DNA of 64,000 nt, taken from Leptodactylus fallax. Its lineage: Eukaryota; Chordata; Amphibia; Anura; Leptodactylidae. The notes under the pieces are model-generated. The model saw nothing but the letters and a program-made list of their open reading frames with translations. It did no database searches and was not told where the DNA came from. Location of the stretch: contig CAMRHE010000021.1 in assembly GCA_947044405.1 (NCBI GenBank), positions 7,486,501-7,550,500 of the forward strand. The letters are read 5' to 3'. Made by a program: the position numbers and the translations under genes. Of this stretch, positions 49,193 to 59,919 are shown in pieces; positions within the stretch are counted from its first letter, which is position 1, and each line of letters begins with the position of its first letter.

Positions 49193-50094
49193 CCACTTCC
49201 AAAGGGTACCCCCCCTTCCGCAGCCACGGGGGGGGGGGCGCGCCAACGCGCGCACACATGGGTTTTATTTTTAAGTTGTTTTTATTTTTGTATGTGTTTT
49301 AATTTTTTTTTTATATCCGGGAAAATATAAACAAAAAGAGGAGGGAAAACGTGTCTGTTTTTCACTTTTCGTTTTTTTTTTATTTAATAACACAAAGTCC
49401 TACTAAAAAACTTTATAAAATAGTTTTTACTCTCCGTTATGGTAATTTTTATCGCTTATGGTGTAGTCGGGGGTGGGAGCTATAACCTTTAATAAGGGCA
49501 TTTTATTGGTGTATTATTTTATTTATTTTTTTAATTATTTTATTTACATTTTTTTTTTTTTTACTTTTCTATTAATTGTTTTTTTTTAAATTTTTTTTTT
49601 ACATTGTGTCCCCAAAAGGTCACAATAGACCTTTGGGGACATCTGATTACTATTTTTTAGTTGGGGAGGCTGATTTCCCCTGTAACTGGGGCTGGTACAT
49701 TTAGCCCCAGTTGCAGGAGGAATACAGCCTCCTGCACATTACTTGAACAATACTATAGAGCTGATCTGGGTCCTGTAGGACCCAGCAGCTCTTGCAGACA
49801 CTGCACCCGGCGGATCATGTGACTCCCCGGGTCAGAGGGCTGCCGCAAGATGGCGGCGCCCATAGCACTGTATATAGCACTCATTGAGCGCTGTATACAC
49901 AGCGATTGGGAAAGTAATAAACCTTCCCTGTCTTCTCTCTGGGAGCTCCGGCTGAAGTCACAGCTGGCTCCCAGTTTCAGTATCTGCACGATTTCGTGCA
50001 GCTACTGAGTTCTTCTTGGACGTACCGGTATGTCCTTGCAGAACTAGACAACCACCCCTTGGACGTATAAAGTCTATGAGCAGTACGTAAGTGT
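49193..50094. mobile_element. TTAA element, CCACTTC family, copy 2
   Basis: Flanked by TTAA at 49189-49192 and 50095-50098. It matches 24882-25776 along most of its length (AATATAAACAAAAAGAGGAG, AAGATGGCGGCGCCCATAGC, CTTCCCTGTCTTCTC). The left end has a poly(C)/poly(G) disturbance around 49209-49238 where the family would read TTCTGGTCC. Confidence 0.88.
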
Positions 50095-50163
50095 TTAAAA
50101 GATGTTTAACTTTTAATTTTCTACAAATATAAATATAGTTATATTCATGGGAAAACCCCTTTA

Positions 50164-50375
50164 GGCTGAAACCCCACATTGTGGAAAAGCTTCTTTTGTA
50201 TTACAGATTTTGCTGCATTTTTTGAACCAAAGCCAGGAGTTGATTTATCAGAATTGAGATATGTAAGTACTTACTATACAGTATATTTCCCATTCCTTTT
50301 GAAGCCACTCTTGGCTTTGAATCAAAATAAAAAAAACTGCAGAATGTGCGACAAAAAGCAGCTTTTCTGCAACAT
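50164..50375. mobile_element. Harbinger-like foldback MITE, copy 2
   Basis: GGCTGAAACCCCACATTGTG after TTA. Arms contain TACAGATTTTGCTGCATTTT and, on the right, AAACTGCAGAATGTGCGACA. The right end is decayed. It directly abuts the end of the preceding TTAA MITE. Confidence 0.75.
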
Positions 50376-51871
50376 GTAACTTTTTCCAGTGGGCTAGAAA
50401 CTTTGCTTTTTTGATTGCTTGCAAAATACTTTAGTATATATAGTATTTTAAAGCATTATTGGTTCTTGTATCGGACACATTTTGACTATGGTATTTAACG
50501 GTTAAACCAAGTCAAACAAGTAACACATCCTTCTCACTCCCCCACCATGGTGCTTGCATTTACAGCAGGAAGTGTATTGGGCGAGAGAAGGGGAACTCCA
50601 ACACTGCTGGTCCTGGGGTAACCAATGAACAGAAAAGTGTCACCAACTGTTAGGACATAAAAAGGCAGAATCCATTAACATGTCTTGAATGAATCAACAT
50701 CTATAACTCACAGTATCCTATTTATCAAGATACTTTCACGTAGAAAAGTATTGATGATATTTAATGCTGTAGTGTAACATTAAATTATGATATGTTTTTG
50801 ATCAAATTATGAAATTATCCTGCCTGTTTACTGAGTGTTAAAGGGTTTGTCCTTTAACACACAGGTAAGCACAGGTAATTAAGTGTGAGATCACAGGGTG
50901 AGGGAGGCGGCCGAAAGCAGAGTGACCCAGGGGTTGGAGTACTGGTTTCACTCACATGACCCAGGGCTTGGAACCAGGCTGGAACTCTTGGGTCCATCTT
51001 CAAGAGTTTGCCGGATTAGATAAATTTATCTAAACATCCTGTTTGCTTTTTTGTATCATGATGCCTTGCCAATGTTTCTTAATGTAGATGTAGTAAAATC
51101 ATGTCTAATTGTTATCTATTAATCACATCTATAGATCATTCCAAATTGTGAGTAGGCTGCCACAGAGGTGCAGGTCTAAGGCACAGAAGGGACTAAAATA
51201 GTTTGTCTTGTAGAGCAGTATGCATACCTCAACTTTTGTGCACGTTCCAGACACTGCAGAGAGGGACATGAATGACTGGCCTTACATCAACTACAAATAG
51301 AAACCTGTAGGAAATTCAGTTACAATAGCAAAACACAGAGGGGGGAAATAATTTGCAGTTTCCACCCAATACCTTATTTGATTCTATCTCTACAAATGTC
51401 AGGGTACATCTGCCTTATATTTTATTATTCATAAACCTACAAGAGATAGCAGTTATATCAGACTACAAGTGAAGAGAATTCACATGGAAAAACATGTTCT
51501 TCCCCAGAGTTTGCCTTTAATATCTGTTATTGTGATGCCATGTTATATTCTCTTCCTCTTTAACCTCTTCAAGGTGTTTCATAAATACATTTTCATTCCA
51601 TTATATTGTAAATAATACTTTTCCTTCTTACTACAGATTTTTGTTTAAAAAAAACAACACTTTTTGCTATAGTCATTACAAGCAGTGTTGAATCCTTATG
51701 GATTAGAATTTATTTTCAATCACATTTATTTTCATAAAAATTATACTGGTGGTTGATACTTGGAGTTCTAACTTGTAAAATCATTGTAATTCAGTAACCA
51801 CTACACATTGCCTGTACACCATTCATGTACATTGCCTGGCTGTGAGCTTTAATCCTGTGTTATTGTAAATG
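50376..51871. other. No recognised feature
   Basis: About 1.5 kb without repeat ends, tandem arrays or a supported reading frame. Confidence 0.45.
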
Positions 51872-52249
51872 TATGTCATCAGTGGTGTAGCTAGCGGGAG
51901 AGGGGGGCAGAGGGCCCACTGACTCTGTGGGGCCCACCCCGGGGCCGCCATTAATACATGCTTTACTATTTGCAGACACCGATCTAGTTAAAATGCATCC
52001 TGCAAATAAGTGTCTTGCAAACCGCAAGCCACTTCAGGCCTGCGGTTTACCAGACGCAGAGACCACAGACAGCGGATGCCTGCTTCTCAGCACAGGTAGG
52101 CGCGTTGACGTCACAGCACCGCACCTCCTGCGCCGACAGGCAGACGTCCTGTGCGTGGACAGGGAGGAGGCGGCGGCTCCATTCATCAAAGGATCACAGG
52201 TAGGTGAGTGTAACTTTCTTTTTTTTTTTTTTTTAGCGCAGTTGTGAGT

Positions 52250-52560
52250 AATTTAATAGTATAAGAGGGTGGTTAGGAGGGGGGAATTATAACTATAAGG
52301 GAGGATTCATTAGGGAGAATTAGGATGATGGGGAGGTCATTTATATAAGGGGGCATTATTGGGCATTATTAGGGGCCATTATGAATACAAGGGGGGAGGT
52401 TATTTATATTAGGGGCATCATTTATATAAGGGATCATTAGGGGGCATTATAAACATAAGGGGATGGTCATTTATATAAAGGGTCATTAGGGGAGCAGTAT
52501 TTATGTCAGGGAAAATCAGGGGCATAATATAAGGTGGCAATTAATTTAATTAAGGTGGCA
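52250..52560. repeat. Degenerate tandem repeat inside hAT-3
   Basis: Repeated elements such as GGTCATTTATATAAGGGG and GGGCATTATTAGGGG with variable spacing. Confidence 0.7.
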
Positions 52561-52574
52561 CTTGGGTTTATTAA

Positions 52575-52911
52575 GGCTAAGGCCCCATGTAGTGTCCCAC
52601 AGCAAAAAAGCGCTGCAGGAAAAAATGCTGCAGTAATGCATTACGTTTTTCCCCTCAGTGCTTTTCACAGGAGGTCTGCAGAGGAAACCATTATACCATT
52701 TTACCTATAGGGAACCGCCAGCGTTTCTGTAGATATAATTGACATGCTACGATTTCCAAAACCACAACGGTTTTGGAAATTGCGGCGTGTCCGCTGCATG
52801 TATTTTTCTGCAATGTGTGGATGGGATTTGCAAGAATTCCATACACTTTGCAGGAACTGTAAAACACAGTGTTTTTTTTCAGCGGTATTTCTGCCATGTG
52901 AGGCCTCGGCC
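52575..52911. mobile_element. Harbinger-like MITE nested in hAT-3
   Basis: GGCTAAGGCCCCATGTAG at left and ATGTGAGGCCTCGGCC at right, flanked by TAA and TTA. Same sub-family as 45653-46005 (GATTTCCAAAACCACAACGG). Confidence 0.85.
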
Positions 52912-52915
52912 TTAA

Positions 52916-53245
52916 GGAGTTTTCCAGCTTATTTTTATTGATGATCTATCCTCAGAATAGATCATCAATAAGAGATCAGTGAATCCCCACTGACCAGCTG
53001 TATGAAGGGGCTATGGCGCCTGTTTATATCGCACGATGTCTGTTTATAGTTACCGTGTCATGTCATTCCAGCCTTGTTACATAGATGTGTATAGGACGAG
53101 GCTGTAGTTACATTACATGGCTGCTATGAAAAGAATGACACTGTATAAACAGAGAAGGGGTCACGGCGCTTAGACAGGTATCACGGTTCATTCAAACAGC
53201 TGATCCTGGGGGTCCCGGGTATTGGAACCCCACAAACTTTTTTTT
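52916..53245. mobile_element. Foldback TTAA MITE nested in hAT-3, partial
   Basis: Begins GGAGTTTTCCAGCTTATT after the TTAA at 52912-52915. It has the palindrome ATTGATGATCTATCCTCAGA followed by ATAGATCATCAAT, and the common ...GGTCCCGGGTATTGGAACCCC right half. It dissolves into poly(T) without a clear end. Confidence 0.6.
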
Positions 53246-53752
53246 TTTACTTTTTTTTTTTTACCTTTTTAATTATGAAACACCTGGGGCATTATTAATA
53301 AGGGACACTATTTAAAGGCGGTACATACAGAAGTTATTAATTTAAAGATGCATTTGGGGGTATTATTCATGGGGGGTTATATTATATATTTTATAATTGG
53401 GGGTAGCAGCAGGATGAACGTGCAGGAGAGGACAATGTGGGTTAGGTGCCTGGAAAAGTAAGGAGCCAAAGATGTCTGTGCTGCAAACTTTACAGAGACT
53501 GGAAGAAGTGGTCATGGCGGTCCAGATGGAAGTGACCGGAAATGTGAGCGATTAGGCAGAGACGTCACCAGTATGTCACAAAATGTTACTGTACTGTACT
53601 CACCTAAATGGTCTGCAGAGCCCTGTGTAGAGCTGATATATAGCACTATACGGTCACCATATAGTGATAGTATTGGTATACCTAAGTTGGGGGCCCACTT
53701 GGACATGTTCGCCCCCCTGTGCTGAACCCCTAGCTACACCTCTGTATGTCAT

Positions 53753-54964
53753 GGAAGTAAAGCTCCTGTATTCAAGCAAGAGAAAGAGTCTGTGGTTGTT
53801 GGGGACCCAATGAGAAGATTGAAGTTTATTTTTATAAATAATTCTGTCTTTATTTTGCCTACATAGCACTAGGTGCTGCAATGACGTGATGGACAGATCC
53901 CAAGATCACTGACAAATGTCAACATAGTACTTACATTTTGCCTAACTGGCCTAATAAATAAACCATGTATTTTACTGTTTTTGTAGCCTCTCCTTTGTAT
54001 ATCTCCCCAAATTTATTGCCTAAGCAATAGTCAATATGTACCTAGGGTGTCACTGTAATTCTTTATAACTGAATAGATACGGATCAGTGAAGCTGTCTTC
54101 ACAATATATTCCCTTCTATTTAGTCCTTGTGCTAACCATATTGTGTATCTGCACAAGAGGGAAAAAAGGACTACCATAAGCCCTTGCCTATATGAATGTT
54201 GTCGTCCCCCACCAGACTAAAGGTTCCAGGGCCTTTTAAATTAGCTGATTATCAGCTGAATGAGCATTCATCGGAGCGATCATGCTCAATGAATTCCCAA
54301 TGTTAGGCAAGGTTTATACATTGCACATGCAATGCATACAACATACATCCAGAATGCTGCCAAAGGTAGGGATCAAATAAGTGTATTTGAAGACAGTTTT
54401 ATTTTAATGGCCACAGGGTACAGGAGAAGGGATATACTGTGAAAGAACAGCAAGCTCCATTGCTATGCATGAGTAGGCATGCACCACCCACACTTTGGGA
54501 AGACTAGTTGCAGGAGTGTGTGTTTATAGTTGCATATAAAATTTTACTGCCGCCACAGGCCATATCTAAGTGATATACACTTGTTAAGGTTGGTGAGAGA
54601 ATTGGGTGGCCATGGGTCCCCAGGATCCATGGGCCCTGGGCAGCTACCCAAAAGGCCATATTATAATCTGCTGCTGTATCTACATTTAAAGCTGCTTCAT
54701 ATTGTAGGAAATGCAATAAAGGGGGGGGGGGGGGGTGTTTCCCAAGATATGGACTGTCTGCGCTCTTGTGTAGGAAGATCTTAGGTCACTTTTCTGAATA
54801 AAAGTCTCTTTATTGGGGTACGGAAGGCACAACGTGTTTCGGGGAAGGACTCCCCTTTTTCAAGTGCAAATATAAATAAAAACCACCAAACTGGTGCTTG
54901 ATTAAGAAAGAGATAGCTAGAAGCGGGGATGAGGCTATTTAAATGCGGTTTGTCCCGCTATGCC
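53753..54964. other. Unassigned sequence with poly(G) and a repeat arm
   Basis: A 14-G run lies at about 54721-54734. The segment 54785-54964 contains AACGTGTTTCGGGGAAGGAC, a motif of dispersed amphibian repeats. It continues after the next hAT at 57685, so that hAT inserted into it. Around 54600-54650 is a GGCCCTGGGCAGCTACCC stretch like hAT subterminal DNA. Confidence 0.5.
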
Positions 54965-55490
54965 CCTGAAGTCAGGGTCGGACTGGCCCACCGGGGAACT
55001 GGTGAATCCACCGGTGGGCCCCGAGCCCCGACTATTAGTCCTCATCTCATGGGGGCCCGATCGGGATCCTGACCATCTCAATCGGGCCCCTGACCAGTGG
55101 CGTTACGATCGTGGTCGTAGGGGGTGCGACCGCGACCGAACCCGGCAGGGTACGGGGCCCGCGGCCAGCTGGAGATGGCCGGGGCCCCGGACCATTATGA
55201 TAGCGGTCGGGGAAAGCCTGGTTCCCCAACCGCTATACATACTGTTATTGGAAAGGGACCCTGGCATATTGCAGGCCCCTTTCCAATAGATGGCAGGGCA
55301 GGACAGCCAGGGGAGGTGACTGAAAATAATAAATAGATATTCTCACCTCTCCGGGGCACAGCGTCCTCTCCGGCGCTCCTCCGTCATGTGACTGAGGCCT
55401 GTGATTAGGCCCCGGCGGTCACATGGGGCGCGACCGCGTAATGACGTCAGTGCGCCCCCACGTGACCGTGGCCAAGGAAAGGTAAGGCAA

Positions 55491-55588
55491 GGTGAGTATG
55501 AATGTTTGTTATTTTTAATCACTTCCCCTGGGCCTCCGATTATTATACTCTGGGGTCTGAGGAGACCCCAAAGTATAATAATAGCACT
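55491..55588 (+). repeat. Splice-donor/hairpin cassette, copy 6 (complete)
   Basis: AAGGTGAGTATGAATG (from 55489), T-rich tract, ATCACTTCCCCTGGGCCTCC, GATTATTATACTCTGGGGTC, then TGAGGAGACCCC and AAAGTATAATAAT. Twenty bases later the minisatellite starts. Confidence 0.85.
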
Positions 55589-55608
55589 GAAGCAGAGGGG
55601 GCTGTTGG

Positions 55609-55960
55609 GAGCTTATAATACTGGGTGGGGGCCACTTTGCAGCTTATAATACTGGGTGGGGGCCACTGTGGAGCTTATAATACTGGGTTGGGGCCACTGT
55701 GGAGCTTATAATACTGGGTGGGGGCCACTGTGGAGCTTATAATACAGGGTGGGGGACACTGTGGAGCTTATAATACTGGGTGGGGGCCACTGTGGAGCTT
55801 ATAATACTGGGTGGGGGCCACTGTGGAGCTTATAATACTGGGTTGGGGCCACTGTGGAGCTTATAATACTGGGTGGGGGCCACTGTGGAGCTTATAATAC
55901 TGGGTGGGGGCCACTGTGGAGCTTATAATACTGGGTGGGGGCCACTGTGGAGCTTATACT
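55609..55960. repeat. 31-bp minisatellite inside hAT-4
   Basis: About 11.4 near-identical copies of GAGCTTATAATACTGGGTGG plus GGGCCACTGTG. The reverse complement aligns with the units at 728-1309 and 62845-62998. Low divergence suggests recent expansion. Confidence 0.95.
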
Positions 55961-56413
55961 CCATACAGTGGCTCCTTCATTTTTTTTAATTACGCCGGGG
56001 CAGGTGAAAAAAACAAAACAAAAAAACCCCCCACAAACTTTCTTTCCTGTCCCCAGTGTCTCCCAGAGCAGTTTGGTCCTGCAGTTCTGTTGTTTTCTTC
56101 CAGCTGACGTTCCCTCTGCACGTGACTACCTGTGATGTCACGTGACCCCTGAGGCCAATCAGTGGCCTAAGGGAAGGGACCTGGGACGTCACAGCCAGTG
56201 AGGAATTCCGGCAAAAGAAGACAGCAGAGCTGCAGGACCGGACCGTGCTGGGAGGACACCGGAGCACCGGAGACAGGTGAGTATGTTTAGCATGTTTTTT
56301 TTTTTTTTGGGGGGGGGTAGGGGGGATTCACCTCCCCCAGACTAATTATAAAAAAGAAAAAAATTATACTGGACAATCTCTTTAAAGTGTGGTGCATTAG
56401 GAGTGTATATTAA

Positions 56414-56813
56414 AGGGGTTGTCCAGGCATAATTTGTTATGGTTTATCCTCAGGATAGGCCACAGATACTTGATCTGTAGGAGGCTGACCCCGGACCGAT
56501 CAGCTGTTCGGAGCCACTTCTGGTGCCCGTCCTGTACACAATACAGGGCTGGAAGCAGAAAGCTCTGTCCAATGTAAAGGGGCTGGGCACCTTCACTGTA
56601 TCTCAGCACTTATTGAAGTCAGTAGGAGCTGAGCTGCAGTGAATGCGCCGGGCTGCTATATAGCGGATTGAGCTTTCTGTTTCCGGCCCTGTGTTGTATA
56701 CAGAACAGGTGCCGGAAGTGGCTCCGAACAGCTGATGGGGGCCGTGTGTCAGCCCTCTACCGATCAGGTATTTATGGCCTATCCTGAGCATAGATTAACC
56801 CTGGACAACCCCT
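56414..56813. mobile_element. Foldback TTAA MITE nested in hAT-4
   Basis: Flanked by TTAA at 56410-56413 and 56814-56817. Ends AGGGGTTGTCCAGG and CCTGGACAACCCCT. Arms include TATCCTCAGGATAGGCCA-like sequence and GATCAGCTGTTCGGAGCCAC with its inverse. Confidence 0.92.
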
Positions 56814-56966
56814 TTAATATGCCCCACACAGTTTAATGTCCCCCCCACAGGATGTTAGCCCCCATCACTGCTCCCACACAATATAATGACCCCATCACTA
56901 TTCCCCATACAGTATGGGGGACCAGTGAAGTGACCATAGAAAAATTTGGCCCAGACAACCCCTTAA

Positions 56967-57320
56967 AAGAGGTTGTCCATAAACTGGAGCGACCACTGTG
57001 GCAGCCGCCAGGGAGGTGTAAAAATAAGAAAATTTTAAAAAAAGCATACTCACCTGTCCCCAGCACCCCGTGTTCCCCTGCCTGTGTCTGTTCGGTCTCA
57101 TGGCGGCGCCTCATTTCTGGAAATCCTGTACCTAATTGGTCTTAGCGATCACATGAGGTGCAGGACTCCCAGCAAGGAGTCGCCAGCATGAGACTGAATG
57201 GACACTGGCAGCGGACAACAGAGTGCCGGGAACAGGTGAGTATGCTTTTTAATTTACTTATTTTTTACTTTACACCTCCCGCCAGCTACATGGGTTGCTC
57301 CAATTCCTTCGACAACCTCT
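56967..57320. mobile_element. Foldback TTAA MITE nested in hAT-4, second
   Basis: Flanked by TTAA at 56963-56966 and 57321-57324. Ends AAGAGGTTGTCC and GACAACCTCT. Both arms carry CAGGTGAGTATGC-type sequence near the centre (minus at about 57045, plus at 57234). A further partial arm (AGGATTTATCCATCTTCC) begins right after the second TTAA. Confidence 0.85.
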
Positions 57321-57684
57321 TTAAAGGATTTATCCATCTTCCTAATATTGATGCCCTGTCCTTAGGATAGGCCATCAATATTACATCTACGATGATACAA
57401 CAGCCAGGACCTCTGCAGATCAGCTTTTCCAGGACAATGCGGCTACAGGTAAAGGTAGCAATTCTAGGAGCCACGCTGTTCACTTGCCATACAAGGTGTA
57501 GCAGTAGGTTTATGTAGTGCAGTGGTGCACATGGTATAGTGGGTGAGCAGCATGGCTCCCGGCATGTTATTACCTTTAGCCGCCCTGTCTCGGTACTGCT
57601 GATCTGCAGGGGTTCTGATGGTGGGCCCCTAGAAACAATTCCACTGGTGGGCCCTAGACATCCCAGTCCGACACTGCCTGAAGT

Positions 57685-58047
57685 GTTTTGCTGTTACAAA
57701 CTTTGCCCCGATCCACCGCCTCTTATCTCAGGGTCATATTGTAGGAATGTAGAGAAAAGAGAGTAAGAATGCCTGCACATCGGTCTGTTCTCACTAGTAC
57801 TCATTTTATTAGCATGATATCCACATCACTAGTCTTGCCACCCAATATGTTTTACCAAATTTTTGTGTCCTCGGAGGTCCTGAACCAAGTTAAGATCCCT
57901 AGGGTAAAGTTGAGACCAACAAGAAGCTGGGACTTCTATGGAGGTAGTTGTAGTGGAAACTGCAAAGTAAAGTTTTAATGCTTGAAAGTCACCTAGAGGT
58001 ATTTTATGATCTCATGGGGGCATATTAAAAACATATAAAATATTCTT
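57685..58047. other. No recognised gene
   Basis: The first 100 bp continue the repeat interrupted by hAT-4. The remainder shows nothing I can support. Confidence 0.4.
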
Positions 58048-58050
58048 TAA

Positions 58051-58268
58051 GGCTGAGGCCCCATGTTGCGGAAACACAGCTTCTTTTGTTGCAGATTTTG
58101 CTGCATTTTTTTGAGCCAAACCTGGGAGTGGCTACAAAAGGAATGGGAAAAATATAGAAGTGCTTATACTTCTACCATCTGCTTAATCAACTCCTGACTT
58201 TGGCTCAAAAAACCACAACAAAATCTGCAACAAAAATAGCTGTGTCTCCGCATCGTGGGGCTTCAGCC
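58051..58268. mobile_element. Harbinger-like foldback MITE, copy 3
   Basis: Flanked by TAA on both sides (58048-58050, 58269-58271). Ends GGCTGAGGCCCC and GGGGCTTCAGCC. Arms contain GCAGATTTTGCTGCATTTTT and its complement. This is the best-preserved target duplication of the family. Confidence 0.92.
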
Positions 58269-58271
58269 TAA

Positions 58272-59030
58272 AAAGGTTTTATAGATTACTTTAATATAAA
58301 AAAAAAATTTTGTAAAAAGGTATGAAAAGTAGTAGTGTTTGGATATTAAGAGCCAAAACAGAGTGATTGTTAGGGATGAATAAACAGTGTAAAAATATAA
58401 CACTATCTCATAGTATATTGGCATAATTGTCAGTAAGTTTTACACTGGCGACTAAGTACAGATGCATTGGCATTAAGCCATCTGAACAAAAAGGCACCAT
58501 GAAAACAGCTGTGTGTAAGTTACAATACCATTACTAAACAGCCTGATTGTTACATTGTTATTTTATTGAAGTTGAAAGAGGCCAACATGTTTGGTATGAT
58601 ATCCCCATCTTAATTTTCTATATCAATTGTAATTCACAAATTCTGCAAATTTCATCAACTATAACATAATAAAAAGTAGGTAACTAGTAAGTAAATACTT
58701 TCATAAATTCAAATAAATGTATGACTGTATGGTATGACTTTTCTGTGCCATTCTTTTGGGTCTGAAGCATATTTTTAAATGTAGCACGCATGGTGTATGT
58801 TATTTTTTCTGGCAGCCTGTAATAGATGTAATTAATGCCAGACAAGCTTGGGAGCCTTCCATAGGCTTCCGGCTGTCATGGCAATGGATCTCCGGCCCCA
58901 GATCTCGATCTGGGCATGGGCGATCCTCCCCAAAATGGCGATGCCGGGGAAAATCATGGGCACTGATCGTGGGCATTAGTGACAGGTCTTTGCTGTATAA
59001 TGGCGGCCACATAGCTCCTGAGTGGTCACC
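58272..59030. other. No recognised gene; GC-richer patch at 58810-59030
   Basis: The patch contains CCCCAAAATGGCGATGCCGG and TATAATGGCGGCCACATAG and resembles TTAA-element interiors. No termini found. Confidence 0.4.
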
Positions 59031-59098
59031 ATATTTATTATTATTATTATTATTATTGTTTATTTATATAGCACCATTAATTCCATGGTGCTTTACAT
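59031..59098 (-). repeat. Short dispersed repeat with (TTA)n head
   Basis: (TTA)n followed by TTATATAGCACCATTAATTC, then CATGGTGCTTTACATTTG: the reverse complement of 4171-4254. Confidence 0.75.
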
Positions 59099-59868
59099 TT
59101 GAGGGTTTACATATGGTACGCATATTTAAATACACATATTTAAATATTTATACATTTAAGTACACATATTTAAATACCGTCCACCAATGCCATGGGACTC
59201 TCCTGTCAAGTGGTTATGGATCTAGCCAGTCGAAGGTCTATTGACCGAAACATTGCAGCATTATTTTGATCTACAATCCCACTTCTTCATATACTATTTT
59301 ACATGGCATGTATCTCAATATATCTGTGAAAAACTTCCTTGTTATGGATTTACGAATGAAAGAATACTTTTTTCACTCCAAGCAAAACCTGGTGTGTGCA
59401 ACAAAATTATTATACTTTGGATTCGGGTTGGAGAACCCTTGCTGCTCAGCACCACCACCAAGATATCTATGTGTGCGTTTCCACTGATATATTTCTAAGA
59501 GGATCTAGGACTATAGTTTTCCAATGCCAAAGCAAGGGAGACCCAACTTGCTCCTGGCTTCCATTTGGCTTCCATCTGGCTTCCATGTGTTCCAAGTGTT
59601 CACCAAGGACCTGCAACTAGATGCATCCACATCCAGAGAAGCAGTGGTGGGCCTGGTTGCAGGAGAGAAGGAAACCTAATGGCCACACAACTTTTCCACC
59701 TAGACCTTTAATAGGGTCCCTAAAAGGCATCTCCATTCCTAGATCCTGTGACAAACAAACAGTGAGAAAACACATAAATTAAGTAAGCGGAGAACAGTGG
59801 CATCAAATACAGCCGATCTTCCTGACAGAGTTATACAAATTTCTTATTGCAACGGCAGAAGATCCTGC
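59099..59868. other. Unassigned, possible PLE or SINE tail
   Basis: Apart from the hammerhead-like motif, it contains a short triplication of CTTCCATNTGGCT (about 59558-59590) and no supported gene. Confidence 0.35.
59224..59275 (+). other. Hammerhead-like core motif, degenerate
   Basis: Sequence CAGTCGAAGGTCTATTGACC then GAAACATTGCAG. GGTC-TATT-GACC is a hairpin followed by GAAA, as in hammerhead stem II and box 2. The first box deviates from CTGANGA at two positions and no cleavage triplet is certain. A flanking ATTG/CAAT pair could act as stem III. This is a suggestion only. Confidence 0.35.
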
Positions 59869-59914
59869 AAATCAGATGCTAAACCTGATCTTAGCCATAA
59901 GATTGAGAAGCGAC
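59869..59914 (-). pseudogene. U2 snRNA-like fragment
   Basis: On the minus strand it reads GTCGCTTCTCAATCTTATGG, then CTAAGATCAGGTTTAGCATC. This resembles the first 40-45 nucleotides of U2 snRNA (ATCGCTTCTC...TTTTGGCTAAGATCAAGTG). Similarity fades after that. The branch-site pairing region is not preserved. It is probably a truncated retroposed copy. Confidence 0.55.
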
Positions 59915-59919
59915 ATGCC

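Larger units (their letters stand above)
48588..50160. mobile_element. TTAA MITE (AGGGGTATTCCC family) with two insertions
   Basis: Pieces at 48588-48707, 49035-49188 and 50099-50160 align in order with the intact MITE at 60439-60874 (ACTTTCTATGGTCTGG, ATGGTCGTATCCATTGGCAA, AACTTTTAATTTTCTACAAA). A second MITE (48708-49034) and a TTAA element (49193-50094) interrupt it. Its left end is not clear. Confidence 0.75.
51880..53744. mobile_element. hAT-type non-autonomous transposon (hAT-3)
   Basis: Ends CAGTGGTGTAGCTAG and, on the opposite strand, CAGAGGTGTAGCTAG (14 of 15). Exact 8-bp duplication TATGTCAT at 51872-51879 and 53745-53752. Subterminal regions are rich in GGGCCCAC. The interior has a degenerate tandem region (52250-52560) with GGGGCATTAT units, a Harbinger-like MITE (52575-52911) and a partial TTAA foldback element (from 52916). 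No transposase is present. Confidence 0.95.
54973..57676. mobile_element. hAT-type non-autonomous transposon (hAT-4)
   Basis: Ends CAGGGTCGGACTGGCCCA and, on the opposite strand, CAGTGTCGGACTGGG. Exact 8-bp duplication CCTGAAGT at 54965-54972 and 57677-57684. It contains a second, single hAT-like terminus (CAGTGGCGTTACGATCG, 55094), the cassette (55491-55588), a 31-bp minisatellite (55609-55960) and at least two TTAA foldback MITEs. No transposase is present. Confidence 0.95.

Noticed and set aside
54721..54734. Run of 14 G as possible regulatory or G-quadruplex site
   Set aside because: An isolated homopolymer without gene context; homopolymers of this length are also error-prone in assembly.
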